Source: Lachnospiraceae bacterium (GTDB taxonomy: Bacteria; Bacillota; Clostridia; Lachnospirales; Lachnospiraceae). Taken from it: a DNA stretch of 36,816 nucleotides. The notes below the pieces were generated by a model that was not told where the DNA came from, did no database searches, and saw only the letters and a program-made list of their open reading frames with translations. A program made the translations under genes and the position numbers. This document shows, in pieces, positions 1 through 7,392 of this stretch; position 1 is the first letter of the stretch; the number at the start of each line of letters is the position of its first letter. Location of the stretch: the NCBI GenBank assembly GCA_017508825.1, contig JAFWRC010000117.1:1-36816 (forward strand). The letters are read 5' to 3'.

Positions 1-1361
1 AGAGTATTCAGTTCCTGAATCAGTTCCGCCGCGTAATCATCACTGATTAGTCCTTTTACAATACCGCACTGGATGGCCAGAATATAGCAGGCCACCAGCT
101 GTGTCAGATATCCCTTGGTCGTCGCGACCGCAATCTCCGGTCCTGCCAGCGTGTAGAATACATGATCCGCTTCTCTGGCGATGGAAGACCCGACCACATT
201 TACGATGGCCAGCGTCTTAACACCTTTTTCCTTTGCCATACGCAGTGCCGCCAGGGTATCTGCCGTCTCACCGGACTGGGAGATCAGGATCACCAGGCTG
301 TCCGGCTGCAGTGTCATCCTGCGGTAACGGAACTCGGATGCCAGCTCGCATCTTACCTGCAGATCCGTCAGCGCTTCGATCACATACTGCACTTCCATGC
401 CTACATGCCATGCGGAACCGCAGGCTACAATATACACCTGCCGGAGTCCCTTGATCTCTTCGGCGGTCAGCCCCACTTCCGACAGATCGATCTGATCATC
501 TTTGATGTACTTGCGCAGCGTCGCTTCCATCACCTTCGGCTGCTCGTGGATCTCTTTCATCATGAAATGCTCAAAGCCGCCCTTTTCCGCTGCTTCCGCA
601 TCCCACTGGATCTCGGTGATCTCTTTCTGGATCTCGTCACCGTCCAGGTTGTAGAATGCCACCTTTCCGGCGCTGATCCGGGCCATCTCCAGGTTGCCGA
701 TATAGTATACTTTTCTGGTATGGTTCAGGATCGCCGGTACATCGGAAGCGATAAAGCTTTCCTCTTCCGTAGTACCTATGATCATAGGGCTTTCCTTACG
801 GGCTACAAAGATCTCACCCGGATAATCCTTAAACATTACCTCCAGCGCATAGGAGCCACGCACACGAACCAGTGTCTTAGCCAGCGCATCCAGCGGACCT
901 ACTTTGTATTTCTTATAGTAGTAATCCACCAGCTTGATCAGCACCTCGGTATCCGTCTGGGAATAGAAATGATATCCGTGGCGCTCCAGTTTCGCCTTCA
1001 ATTCCTGGAAGTTCTCAATGATGCCGTTGTGTACACCCACCACTTCGGACTCCACCACACCGGATCCGGATCCGGTACAGTTGCCGCTCACATGCGGGTG
1101 TGCATTGGTACGGCTGGGCGCGCCATGAGTCGCCCAACGGGTATGCCCGATACCGCAATTGCCTTCCGGTACGCGTCCGTCATCCGTCATTTCCATCAGA
1201 TTCTTCAGTTTCCCCGTTGCCTTGAGTACAACCGCCGGCTTTTCGCCATCCCGTACTGCCAGGCCTGCGGAGTCATAACCACGATATTCCAGTTTGGAAA
1301 GTCCCTCCAGCAGGATCGGTGTAGCTGCCTTATTTCCAACATAACCAACGATACCGCACAT
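1..1361 (-). CDS. glmS: Glutamine-fructose-6-phosphate aminotransferase (isomerizing), 3' end outside window
   Basis: GlmS makes glucosamine-6-phosphate from fructose-6-phosphate and glutamine, the first step of UDP-GlcNAc synthesis in the cytoplasm. The minus strand is open from an ATG at 1361 to the left edge, giving about 453 of the roughly 605 residues usual for the family. It begins MCGIVGYVGN, with Cys2 as the N-terminal nucleophile of class-II glutamine amidotransferases. HTRWATHG lies near residues 73-80 and a VHNGIIEN motif near 110. The first SIS sugar-isomerase domain follows, with an ACGSAWHVG motif and a SQSGETADT loop; the second SIS domain is only partly present. A GAGAGGAG ribosome site lies 8-10 bases before the ATG. 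A short insert rich in Gly and Ser (about residues 95-106) sits before VHNG. It has its own promoter. The only thing missing is the C-terminus, lost to the window edge. Confidence 0.95.
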   Translation of the reverse strand, partial: MCGIVGYVGNKAATPILLEGLSKLEYRGYDSAGLAVRDGEKPAVVLKATGKLKNLMEMTDDGRVPEGNCGIGHTRWATHGAPSRTNAHPHVSGNCTGSGSGVVESEVVGVHNGIIENFQELKAKLERHGYHFYSQTDTEVLIKLVDYYYKKYKVGPLDALAKTLVRVRGSYALEVMFKDYPGEIFVARKESPMIIGTTEEESFIASDVPAILNHTRKVYYIGNLEMARISAGKVAFYNLDGDEIQKEITEIQWDAEAAEKGGFEHFMMKEIHEQPKVMEATLRKYIKDDQIDLSEVGLTAEEIKGLRQVYIVACGSAWHVGMEVQYVIEALTDLQVRCELASEFRYRRMTLQPDSLVILISQSGETADTLAALRMAKEKGVKTLAIVNVVGSSIAREADHVFYTLAGPEIAVATTKGYLTQLVACYILAIQCGIVKGLISDDYAAELIQELNT

Positions 1362-1390
1362 ACGCTTTTTCTCCTCTCAGTTGCCTTTTT

Positions 1391-1435
1391 CAGAAAAGGA
1401 CAAAGACATGCCAAATAACCGGTATGCCTTTGTCC
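1391..1435 (-). terminator. Terminator of the MFS gene, overlapping the glmS start of transcription
   Basis: A 15-bp stem (1398-1412 with 1421-1435, containing G-U pairs) with an 8-base loop is followed on the minus strand by TTTTCTG. It lies 46 bp after the MFS stop codon. Its upstream arm touches the -10 box of the glmS promoter, so terminator and promoter are interlocked. Confidence 0.65.
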
Positions 1436-1464
1436 ATATTAGATTACTGCTTTTAATCTGTCAA
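1436..1464 (-). promoter_or_regulatory. glmS promoter
   Basis: Read on the minus strand, TTGACA (1459-1464) and TAATAT (1436-1441) are separated by exactly 17 bases. The start point would be near 1429, leaving a leader of about 68 nt before the glmS ATG. Confidence 0.8.
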
Positions 1465-1481
1465 CTCTTGCAAAAGACTTA

Positions 1482-2834
1482 TTACTTCTTTGCTTCCTCT
1501 GCAGCCTTGCCGCTCGGTCTTACCAATACGAGGCAGAGGATCAGTGCAATGATATACAGCGCGATCGTAAAGTACAGAACGTTCTGATATCCGACCGGAT
1601 TTACCAGGATCGTCTTACCTGCTGCGTCCACACCATGCTCTACAAATTCACCGGTGTTGTTCACGATCAATGTAGCCACCTGATTACCGGTCAGACCTGC
1701 AAACGCCCATGCAGAAAGTGTGATACCGTGGATCGCGGAAATACTTCCCATACCATAGTGATCGGATAACAGTGTCGGTACATTAGAGTAACCGCCGCCG
1801 TAACCTGCATTTACGATAAAGATCAGTGCCAGTACCAGGAAGATCAGCAGACCGTTGCCCTCACCATTCTTGATACCGCCGGTGATCATAACCAGTGCGG
1901 TAAATGCGATGGAAAGGATGAAGATCATCTTGTAGATCGTATTTCTGTCTTTCATAGTATCTGCCCAGGCAGAGAAACCAAGACGACCGCCTGCATTAAA
2001 GATAGCGGAAATCGTAGAGATGATACCTGCATATGCTGCAAGACCAACGCACTTCACGATCATCTTCTCCTGGCTGATCAGCGCCAAACCACAGGTGATG
2101 TTGATGTAGAACATTACCCAGATACCGATATAGTTGGTGATCGGCTTGGTCTTCAGTACCTGCATAATGCTGGGCTTTGCATCCTTGCCCTGCGGCTCAT
2201 GCCAGCCAGCCGGTTTTGCCAGCAACAGATGACCAACGAACATCATTACGAAATATACACCTGCCAGGATCAGGAACATCTTGTAGACACTGCCTTCTCC
2301 CAGATTCTCCAGCATGGACTGCATGATCGGGCTGGCAATGGCCTTTGCTGCACCGAAACCGGCTACTGCCAGACCGGTAGCCAGACCTTTACGATCCTGG
2401 AACCAGAGCATCAGCGTCTTAACCGGAGAAAGATAACCGGTACCCAGACCGACACCCATAATGAAACCGTAGCTGATATAAATACCGATCAATGCAATGG
2501 GGCTGTGCTGATGCTGTCCGCCATAATAAATGAAGAAACCGTTCAGTGCCATACCCAGCGCAAAGCAGATCGTTGCGATCAGTGAAGACTTGTGAATATC
2601 CTTTTCTACGACATTACCGAGGAATGCAGCAGACATACCCAGGAAAAAGATGGCAAAGGAGAATGCCCATTCCGTATCCGCCTTTGTATAGCCGATGTAA
2701 TTTGCGATCTCCTGTGAAAAGATCGACCAGCAATATACCGTACCTATACTGCAGTGCAGTAAAAGCGCCGGGATCGCTGCCCGGATCCATTTGTTTGCCC
2801 GCCATCCGCCGGACTTTTCCGTAGTTCCACTCAT
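1482..2834 (-). CDS. MFS transporter, oxalate/formate antiporter (OFA) family
   Basis: This 450-residue integral membrane protein has about 12 hydrophobic segments and the opening seen in OFA-family members: a short polar N-terminus, then an IPALLLHCSIGTVYCWSIF first helix. Loops carry SYGFIMGVGLGTGYLSPVKT and a WFQDRKGLATG motif between helices 4 and 5, which match the OxlT/OFA signature and the MFS loop 4-5 region. Family members exchange small carboxylates such as oxalate, formate or pyruvate; the substrate here cannot be told from sequence. The ATG at 2834 follows repeated AAGGTAAGG, a modest ribosome site. It is a single gene with its own promoter and terminator, between the LytTR regulator and glmS. 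Confidence 0.85.
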   Translation of the reverse strand: MSGTTEKSGGWRANKWIRAAIPALLLHCSIGTVYCWSIFSQEIANYIGYTKADTEWAFSFAIFFLGMSAAFLGNVVEKDIHKSSLIATICFALGMALNGFFIYYGGQHQHSPIALIGIYISYGFIMGVGLGTGYLSPVKTLMLWFQDRKGLATGLAVAGFGAAKAIASPIMQSMLENLGEGSVYKMFLILAGVYFVMMFVGHLLLAKPAGWHEPQGKDAKPSIMQVLKTKPITNYIGIWVMFYINITCGLALISQEKMIVKCVGLAAYAGIISTISAIFNAGGRLGFSAWADTMKDRNTIYKMIFILSIAFTALVMITGGIKNGEGNGLLIFLVLALIFIVNAGYGGGYSNVPTLLSDHYGMGSISAIHGITLSAWAFAGLTGNQVATLIVNNTGEFVEHGVDAAGKTILVNPVGYQNVLYFTIALYIIALILCLVLVRPSGKAAEEAKK

Positions 2835-2914
2835 GTTTACCTTACCTTACCCTTTCCGAGATGTTGTTAATAGCACGGTTTTCCCCAAAACCGCCGCACA
2901 CAAAACCACACAAT

Positions 2915-2943
2915 ATGATATTCCATTCTCCCGGAAAAAGCAA
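2915..2943 (-). promoter_or_regulatory. Possible MFS gene promoter with leader hairpin
   Basis: On the minus strand TTGCTT (2938-2943) and TATCAT (2915-2920) are 17 bases apart. Downstream, in the predicted leader, CGGTTTT-CCCC-AAAACCG (2876-2893) forms a perfect 7-bp hairpin. An AT-only hairpin (2934-2953) overlapping the -35 may end the upstream regulator transcript. All are modest signals. Confidence 0.45.
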
Positions 2944-2989
2944 ACACTTTTTCATTCAATTCAGTAGAATAATTCCAGAAGATATATCC

Positions 2990-3715
2990 TCAGCCGGAGA
3001 ATTTTGCCTTGATCTCATTATACTTCTCCGTCGTCATCAGTGCCGTCTCATCGATATCCTTCAGTTTCACCGTGTAGGTCCAGCGTCCGTATACCTCCAG
3101 CTTCCGGATTGCATCGATGCGGATGATGTAGGATTTGTGACAGCGCAGGAATTTTGCCGGATCCAGCTTTTCTTCCAGGGAAGACAGCGACTGCGTGGTC
3201 AGAAAAACATCGGTTCCCGTAACGATCCGGGACATGCCGTCCGTCCGCTCGATCATCAGGATATCCGCCGTATCGATCAGGTCGATCTCTTCCTTCCCCC
3301 GGATGATCAGCTTTTCATAAGAAGTTTCCTCCTTTTCCGGTGCCTCTTTGCCGTCCGTCATACTTTTGATCCGCTCCAGCGTCTTTCCGATCCGCTCCAG
3401 ATCAAAGGGTTTCACCAGGTAGTCAAAAGCGTAGATTTCAAAGGCATCCGCCATATATTCGCTGTGGGCCGTAGCAAATACGATCTTGACTTTCGGATCC
3501 ACCTCCGTCAGCGCCTTGGCACACTCCATGCCGCTTTCGCCGCCCAGATCAATATCCATAAAGACTACTTCCGGGCGGAGACGGATAAAATCACTGATCG
3601 CAGCCGCAAAATTACCGCTTGCCGCCACCACCTTGCAGCCTTCCGTCCGTTCGATCATCTTTGTCAGGATATTGCGGATCTGTTCTTCGTCTTCCACCAC
3701 CATTACTCTGATCAT
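2990..3715 (-). CDS. LytTR-family response regulator
   Basis: This 241-residue cytoplasmic protein has an N-terminal receiver domain (about 1-120) and a C-terminal LytTR DNA-binding domain (about 133-236). The receiver shows the acidic pocket EDEE at 8-11, phospho-acceptor Asp54 in VFMDIDLGG, Thr82 in the FATAHSEY strand and Lys102 in YLVKPFD. The LytTR part has the typical RCHKSYIIRIDAI stretch. Regulators of this class act with HPK10/SpoOB-type kinases, and just such a kinase is encoded two genes upstream in the same direction (5271-6026), so the pair probably forms one two-component system (inference). The ATG at 3715 is preceded by AAAGGATAGAG. It ends the kinase-NfeD-FloA-regulator run. 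Confidence 0.9.
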   Translation of the reverse strand: MIRVMVVEDEEQIRNILTKMIERTEGCKVVAASGNFAAAISDFIRLRPEVVFMDIDLGGESGMECAKALTEVDPKVKIVFATAHSEYMADAFEIYAFDYLVKPFDLERIGKTLERIKSMTDGKEAPEKEETSYEKLIIRGKEEIDLIDTADILMIERTDGMSRIVTGTDVFLTTQSLSSLEEKLDPAKFLRCHKSYIIRIDAIRKLEVYGRWTYTVKLKDIDETALMTTEKYNEIKAKFSG

Positions 3716-3742
3716 ATACTCTATCCTTTCTCATGCGCAGAA

Positions 3743-3771
3743 CTGTCGGGATCCTCCACGGATCCCGACAG
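3743..3771 (-). other. Perfect intercistronic hairpin between floA and the regulator gene
   Basis: CTGTCGGGATCC and GGATCCCGACAG form a perfect 12-bp stem with a 5-base loop, 10 bp after the floA stop. No U-run follows on the minus strand, so it looks more like an mRNA-stabilising or processing hairpin, or a weak attenuator, than a full terminator. Confidence 0.6.
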
Positions 3772-3780
3772 CCGGTCCTT

Positions 3781-4761
3781 TCAGTCTTTCTTGTTTTCCA
3801 GATAACTCTTCACGCCGCTTCCGATCTCATTCTTCATCTTGGTGTCAGCCTGTACATTCTTCATATTGTAGTAATCCAGCACTCCGAGACTTCCGGAACG
3901 TAATGCCTCTGCCATCGCGCGCGGCACTTCGGATTCTGCCTTTACCACTTCCGCACGCATTTCCTGCTCCAGAGCGACTGCCATTGCACGTCTTTCCTCG
4001 GCCTTTGCCTGTGCGATCTTGGTATTGGCTTCTGCCTGCAGGCTCATCAGGTTTGCGCCGATGTTTCTGCCGATATCGATATCCGCGATATCAATGGAAA
4101 TGATCTCATATGCCGTACCGGAGTCCAGCCCCTTTTCCAGAACCACCTTTGAGATGTCATCCGGGTTTTCCAGCACGCTGCTGTGGGTCTGCGCGGAACC
4201 TACTGTTGTTACGATACCTTCCCCGACACGTGCCAGGACCGTTGCCTCACCGGCACCACCGATCAGGCGGTCGATATTGGTCCTTACGGTCACACGCGCC
4301 TTTACCAGCAGCTCGATACCGTCTTTTGCCACCGCCGAGATCACCGGTGTTTCGATGACCTTCGGGGTAACGCTCATGGTTACGGCTTCAAATACGTTAC
4401 GTCCTGCCAGATCGATCGCAGATGCCTGCTCAAAGGAAAGGTCCATTCCTGCGCGTTCCGCTGCGATCAGCGCATTGATCACGTTGTCTACATCACCGCC
4501 TGCCAGATAATGTGCTTCCAGCTGATTGGTCTTTACATTCAGACCTGCCTTAGTCGCCTTGATCATAGGTCTTACGATCTTGGCCGGCTGTACACGGCGG
4601 AGCTTCATTCCCACCAGGGTGAAGATCCCGATCTTTACGCCGCTGGCCACGGCGGAGATCCACATTCCCACCGGTACCATTGAGAAAAATACCACCACTA
4701 CTACGATCACCAATACCGCAACCAATGCGATCGGTCCATCTGCCAAATATAACATATTCAT
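3781..4761 (-). CDS. floA: Flotillin-like protein FloA (YqfA family)
   Basis: FloA proteins are membrane-anchored scaffolds that organise functional membrane microdomains. The 326-residue product has the family's usual size and layout: a hydrophobic hairpin or helix at about 8-50 ([21 protein letters not shown]), an SPFH-like middle domain, then a helical region rich in Ala and Glu (about 235-290, [20 protein letters not shown]) characteristic of flotillins. [20 protein letters not shown] and [20 protein letters not shown] are closely similar to YqfA/FloA sequences. A strong AGAGGAGGAGAG ribosome site precedes the ATG at 4761. It lies 27 bp after an NfeD-like gene, the usual partner of flotillins. 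Unusually, a sensor kinase and a response regulator flank this pair. Confidence 0.93.
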   Translation of the reverse strand: MNMLYLADGPIALVAVLVIVVVVVFFSMVPVGMWISAVASGVKIGIFTLVGMKLRRVQPAKIVRPMIKATKAGLNVKTNQLEAHYLAGGDVDNVINALIAAERAGMDLSFEQASAIDLAGRNVFEAVTMSVTPKVIETPVISAVAKDGIELLVKARVTVRTNIDRLIGGAGEATVLARVGEGIVTTVGSAQTHSSVLENPDDISKVVLEKGLDSGTAYEIISIDIADIDIGRNIGANLMSLQAEANTKIAQAKAEERRAMAVALEQEMRAEVVKAESEVPRAMAEALRSGSLGVLDYYNMKNVQADTKMKNEIGSGVKSYLENKKD

Positions 4762-4788
4762 ATATCTCTCCTCCTCTTCCTGTCGCTG

Positions 4789-5274
4789 TTACTCGGCCTT
4801 CACAATGATCCGGTGATTTTTGATCTCCGTGATCACGAGCGCCGAACCTTTTTTGATGAAATCATTGGATGACTCGATGTCGAGTTTTACTCCTTCAAAT
4901 TCCCCTTTGCCCGAAGGCCTCAGATCCGTCACAGCCGTTCCGGTTCTGCCGATCAGAAATTCCATATCTTCTTCATCAATGAAGGCGTTTTTTCCCGACA
5001 GATCCGTGTCCAGCTTGATCGGTGATTTGATCTTCTGGGAGTTCAGCAGGATCATACTGATCACCAGCATCACCGCGATCAGTACCATCGCGACCGCTCC
5101 GACGATCACCCTCTCCGTGGTAGTCCTCCCTGCAAGAAAGATACCGATCACCGTAAATACGGTTCCGGATATCCCCGGCAGTCCGAACCCCGGCATATAA
5201 AATTCCACTCCGATCAGGAGTATGCCGATGAGCAGTACTGCCACACCTAAAATCTGAATTCCGGTCATTTTCAT
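4789..5274 (-). CDS. NfeD-like membrane protein
   Basis: NfeD proteins accompany flotillin/stomatin genes and are thought to assist their membrane assembly. The 161-residue product is a short-form NfeD. Hydrophobic segments lie at about 6-28, 32-48 and 58-78, with the family motif EFYMPGFGLPGISG near residue 25, followed by a soluble C-terminal OB-fold-like domain (about 100-160, containing LIGRTGTAVTDLRPSG). The serine-protease domain of long NfeD proteins is absent. The ATG at 5274 overlaps the kinase stop codon as ATGA, suggesting coupled translation. A second in-frame ATG at 5268 has better spacing from the AAGGAGG ribosome site and could be used instead. floA follows 27 bp later. Confidence 0.85.
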   Translation of the reverse strand: MKMTGIQILGVAVLLIGILLIGVEFYMPGFGLPGISGTVFTVIGIFLAGRTTTERVIVGAVAMVLIAVMLVISMILLNSQKIKSPIKLDTDLSGKNAFIDEEDMEFLIGRTGTAVTDLRPSGKGEFEGVKLDIESSNDFIKKGSALVITEIKNHRIIVKAE

Positions 5275-6026
5275 CCCCCTCCTTTCCTGTTGTTAAGTTT
5301 GTTGATCTCAACGGTAAATACCGTTTCTTTCTCCTCTGACTTCAGATCGATCGTTCCTCCGTTTTCCCCCAGGATCTCGGAAACGATCGCCAGTCCCATT
5401 CCGTGTCCTTCTTCCTTCTTTGTGGAAAATCCTTTTTTAAAGATCTTCTCCTGCAGATCTTCCGGGATCTGCGGTCCGTTATCTTCTATATAAAATACGT
5501 ACTTCTCCGGTGTTTCCGTGATGTCCACCCGTATCTTTTTCTTTTCCTGTCCGCTCTCTTCCAGCGCCCTTACCGCATTGTCGATCAGATTGGAAAGCAC
5601 TTTGCATAATTCCCAGTCCTCGATCGTAAGATGCTTTAAATCCGACTTTACTTCGATGAGAAACTCCATTCCTTTGGCGTCCGCCTCTGCCGATTTTGCC
5701 GCCAGCAGTGCGTTGATCGCTGGCTTGGAGGTCTTGATCGCTTTTCCGGTCTTCAGCAGTTCCTTGTATACCTGCCGGAGATATTCGTTCATTTCCTCGT
5801 ATTCTTCCAGTTCCATCAGCCCGTATACGATCTGCATATGGTTCAGATAATCGTGCCGGTCCATCCGGAGTTTGTCGTTCAATGCGCTCAGATTGTTGAT
5901 GCTCTCTTTCAGCGACTCCGTCCGGTTCAGCAGCCGGATATAACTCCTTACCAGGATCACGATACATCCGAGCAGGATCACCACCAGGATCACCAAGAGC
6001 AGTATGTTGAATGTTTTATCTCCCAC
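5271..6026 (-). CDS. SpoOB-type sensor histidine kinase (GHKL ATPase)
   Basis: A 251-residue kinase with one N-terminal transmembrane helix (about 6-28), a short coiled region, a SpoOB-like phosphotransfer helix with DRHDYLNHMQIV (His58) and a C-terminal HATPase domain with N-box LSNLIDNAV (Asn150), DNG (182-184) and GHGMGLAI (207-214). It has almost no extracellular part, so it probably senses something in or near the membrane, perhaps through FloA or NfeD (inference). I chose the GTG at 6026 because GGGAGG lies 5 bases before it and because the only good promoter (-10 at 6057-6062) lies downstream of the alternative ATG at 6089, which would add 21 residues. It is the first gene of the run ending with the LytTR regulator. 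Confidence 0.88.
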   Translation of the reverse strand: MGDKTFNILLLVILVVILLGCIVILVRSYIRLLNRTESLKESINNLSALNDKLRMDRHDYLNHMQIVYGLMELEEYEEMNEYLRQVYKELLKTGKAIKTSKPAINALLAAKSAEADAKGMEFLIEVKSDLKHLTIEDWELCKVLSNLIDNAVRALEESGQEKKKIRVDITETPEKYVFYIEDNGPQIPEDLQEKIFKKGFSTKKEEGHGMGLAIVSEILGENGGTIDLKSEEKETVFTVEINKLNNRKGGG

Positions 6027-6056
6027 GTTTGCCTCCCGTCCGGTGTCTATGATCGC

Positions 6057-6084
6057 ATCATAACACAACCGGCCTCCAAAACAA
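6057..6084 (-). promoter_or_regulatory. Promoter of the kinase-nfeD-floA-regulator operon
   Basis: On the minus strand TTGTTT (6079-6084), a 16-base spacer and an extended -10 TGTTATGAT (hexamer at 6057-6062) precede the GTG start by about 30 bases. Its position decides the start of the kinase gene. Confidence 0.6.
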
Positions 6085-6126
6085 TCCATATCGTCTCAAT
6101 CATACAAAAATCCGTCTGAAATGTCA

Positions 6127-6161
6127 TTAAAAAATGAGCGTCCTGCAAACAGAACGCTCAT
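6127..6161 (-). terminator. Intrinsic terminator of the SDR gene
   Basis: A 12-bp stem (ATGAGCGTTCTG with CAGGACGCTCAT on the minus strand) with a 4-base loop is followed directly by a run of six T, 8 bp after the SDR stop codon. Confidence 0.85.
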
Positions 6162-6169
6162 CACTCTCT

Positions 6170-6916
6170 TTAATACGGACTGTCAAATTCCTTTTGTGCT
6201 TTTTCTGCCGCCTCCGCAAGGGAAAGTCCCGAAAATGCCTGCGCTCCGAGGATCCTGCCGGATTTTTTATCATCCAGAAAGGCCCCGATCACAATGCCCG
6301 GGATCGCGCTTTCCGGCGCGTTCGGCGCATTCGGTCCGCCCAGGTCCGTACGGCACCATCCCGGATCCGTCAGGTTGATCATCACATCCGTTCCCTGCAC
6401 GGTCTTTCCGAGATCGATCGTGATCTTATCCAGCGCCGCCTTGCTGGCCGAGTATCCCGCCTGCTCCGGCTCCAGCCGGATACCGCTGGTGGTATTTAAG
6501 ATCCGTCCGAAGCCGCGCTTGATCATCTTCGGCATAAAGTGGTAGCAGATCATCGCCGGCGCAATGGTATTTACGTTAAAGCTGACCAGATAGTCCTCTA
6601 CCGGAGTGGTAAAATACTCCGTGCGGTATGCGATCTGCAATCCCGCGTTATTCAGGACAATATCCACGGTCACGCCCAGTGCATCAATCTCGGAAAGCAT
6701 CTTTTTCACCGCTGCCAGGTCATTTAAGTCCGCTTCCACTTCATGAACCGATACCCCCAGGGCCTCCGCTTCCTGCCGGATCTTCTTTGTGTGTTCCACG
6801 CTCCGGCTGTGCAGGATCAGATTGCATCCCTGCTCCGCCATAAACTTTGCCGAAAGATACCCGATCCCTCTGGCCGCGCCCGTGATCAGTGCCCACCTTC
6901 CTTTTACTGAAATCAT
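6170..6916 (-). CDS. Short-chain dehydrogenase/reductase
   Basis: This 248-residue cytoplasmic protein is a classical SDR of normal length. It has the Rossmann glycine motif TGAARGIG at 12-19, NNAG at 89-92, and the catalytic Ser144, Tyr155 and Lys159 (YSASK). Asp/Arg choices around residues 36-40 (HSRS) suggest NADP(H) rather than NAD(H), but this is weak. The substrate is unknown; the best-known relatives are 3-oxoacyl-ACP-reductase-like and sugar/alcohol dehydrogenases. GGAAGGAGATC precedes the ATG at a good distance. It is a single gene with its own terminator. Confidence 0.9.
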   Translation of the reverse strand: MISVKGRWALITGAARGIGYLSAKFMAEQGCNLILHSRSVEHTKKIRQEAEALGVSVHEVEADLNDLAAVKKMLSEIDALGVTVDIVLNNAGLQIAYRTEYFTTPVEDYLVSFNVNTIAPAMICYHFMPKMIKRGFGRILNTTSGIRLEPEQAGYSASKAALDKITIDLGKTVQGTDVMINLTDPGWCRTDLGGPNAPNAPESAIPGIVIGAFLDDKKSGRILGAQAFSGLSLAEAAEKAQKEFDSPY

Positions 6917-7000
6917 ATCGATGATCTCCTTCCTTTTTTATTTGAGGAAATCATAAAACAGACCGGGCAGTTTCGCTCCTTATTCTATGACCTGCGGGTT

Positions 7001-7028
7001 ATCATATTTTGTGTATAGCAAACGACAA
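7001..7028 (-). promoter_or_regulatory. Possible SDR promoter with an overlapping inverted repeat
   Basis: TTGTCG (7023-7028) and TATGAT (7001-7006) on the minus strand are 16 bases apart. A 21-bp imperfect inverted repeat with TATGA/TCATA ends (6986-7006) covers the -10 and could be an operator. Confidence 0.4.
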
Positions 7029-7091
7029 AACGGAAAGAGTTTGGGTGCTTACTGAAAACAATCTGTTTTTGGCGTTTACTATAAAAAAGGA

Positions 7092-7120
7092 TTGAGAGAA
7101 TGTTGATAGTATGGTAGAAT
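7092..7120 (+). promoter_or_regulatory. tRNA-Leu promoter
   Basis: TTGAGA (7092-7097) and TAGAAT (7115-7120) are separated by 17 bases, about 95 bases before the tRNA. The leader (7131-7209) holds several GGAAC(C/A)-type and CAGTTAC-type imperfect repeats. Confidence 0.6.
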
Positions 7121-7216
7121 AGCAGATGTTCGGAAACCGTAACTACCCGGAACCGTCAAGTTCTGAAACAGTTACTATTGGGAACCATCCGGTTTGGAAC
7201 AGTTACCGGAAATCAA

Positions 7217-7296
7217 GCGGCTATGGCGGAATTGGCAGACGCGCCAGATTTAGGTTCTGGTGGGAGACCGTGCAGGTTCAAGTCCTGTTAGCCGCA
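7217..7296 (+). tRNA. tRNA-Leu (anticodon UAG)
   Basis: The acceptor arms GCGGCTA and TAGCCGC pair perfectly and are followed by discriminator A. The anticodon stem CCAGA/TCTGG encloses loop TTTAGGT, giving anticodon TAG. A long variable arm (TGGGAGACCGT region) and the T-arm AGGTTCAAGTCCT fit a type-II tRNA-Leu. CCA is not encoded. A REP-like hairpin begins 9 bases downstream. Confidence 0.95.
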
Positions 7297-7305
7297 GAAA
7301 TAAAA

Positions 7306-7381
7306 GGTGAGCCAAGGGGACGGTTCTTATGGCAACAAGATCGAAGATCTTTAGCCATAAGAACCGTCCCCTTGGCTCACC
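7306..7381. repeat. REP-like palindromic element, copy 1
   Basis: Two perfectly complementary 28-base arms (7306-7333 and 7354-7381; core GGGGACGGTTCTT) enclose a 20-base asymmetric centre that itself folds (AAGATC-GAA-GATCTT). A second copy lies at 17741-17818 in the opposite orientation, with the centre exactly reverse-complemented. It starts 12 bp after the MATE stop codon. Read on the minus strand it is followed by TTTTATTT, so it probably also ends the MATE operon transcript. The structure suggests a non-autonomous element mobilised in trans (inference). Confidence 0.85.
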
Positions 7382-7392
7382 CGCGGTTTATC

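Noticed and set aside
162-1418. Long plus-strand open frame opposite glmS
   Set aside because: It is a shadow of the conserved glmS coding strand, has no ribosome site and its composition (many His, Gln, Arg) is that of a complement frame.
1362-1430. Possible glmS ribozyme/riboswitch upstream of glmS
   Set aside because: The leader from the consensus promoter is only about 68 nt, too short for the glmS ribozyme, and none of its core is visible.
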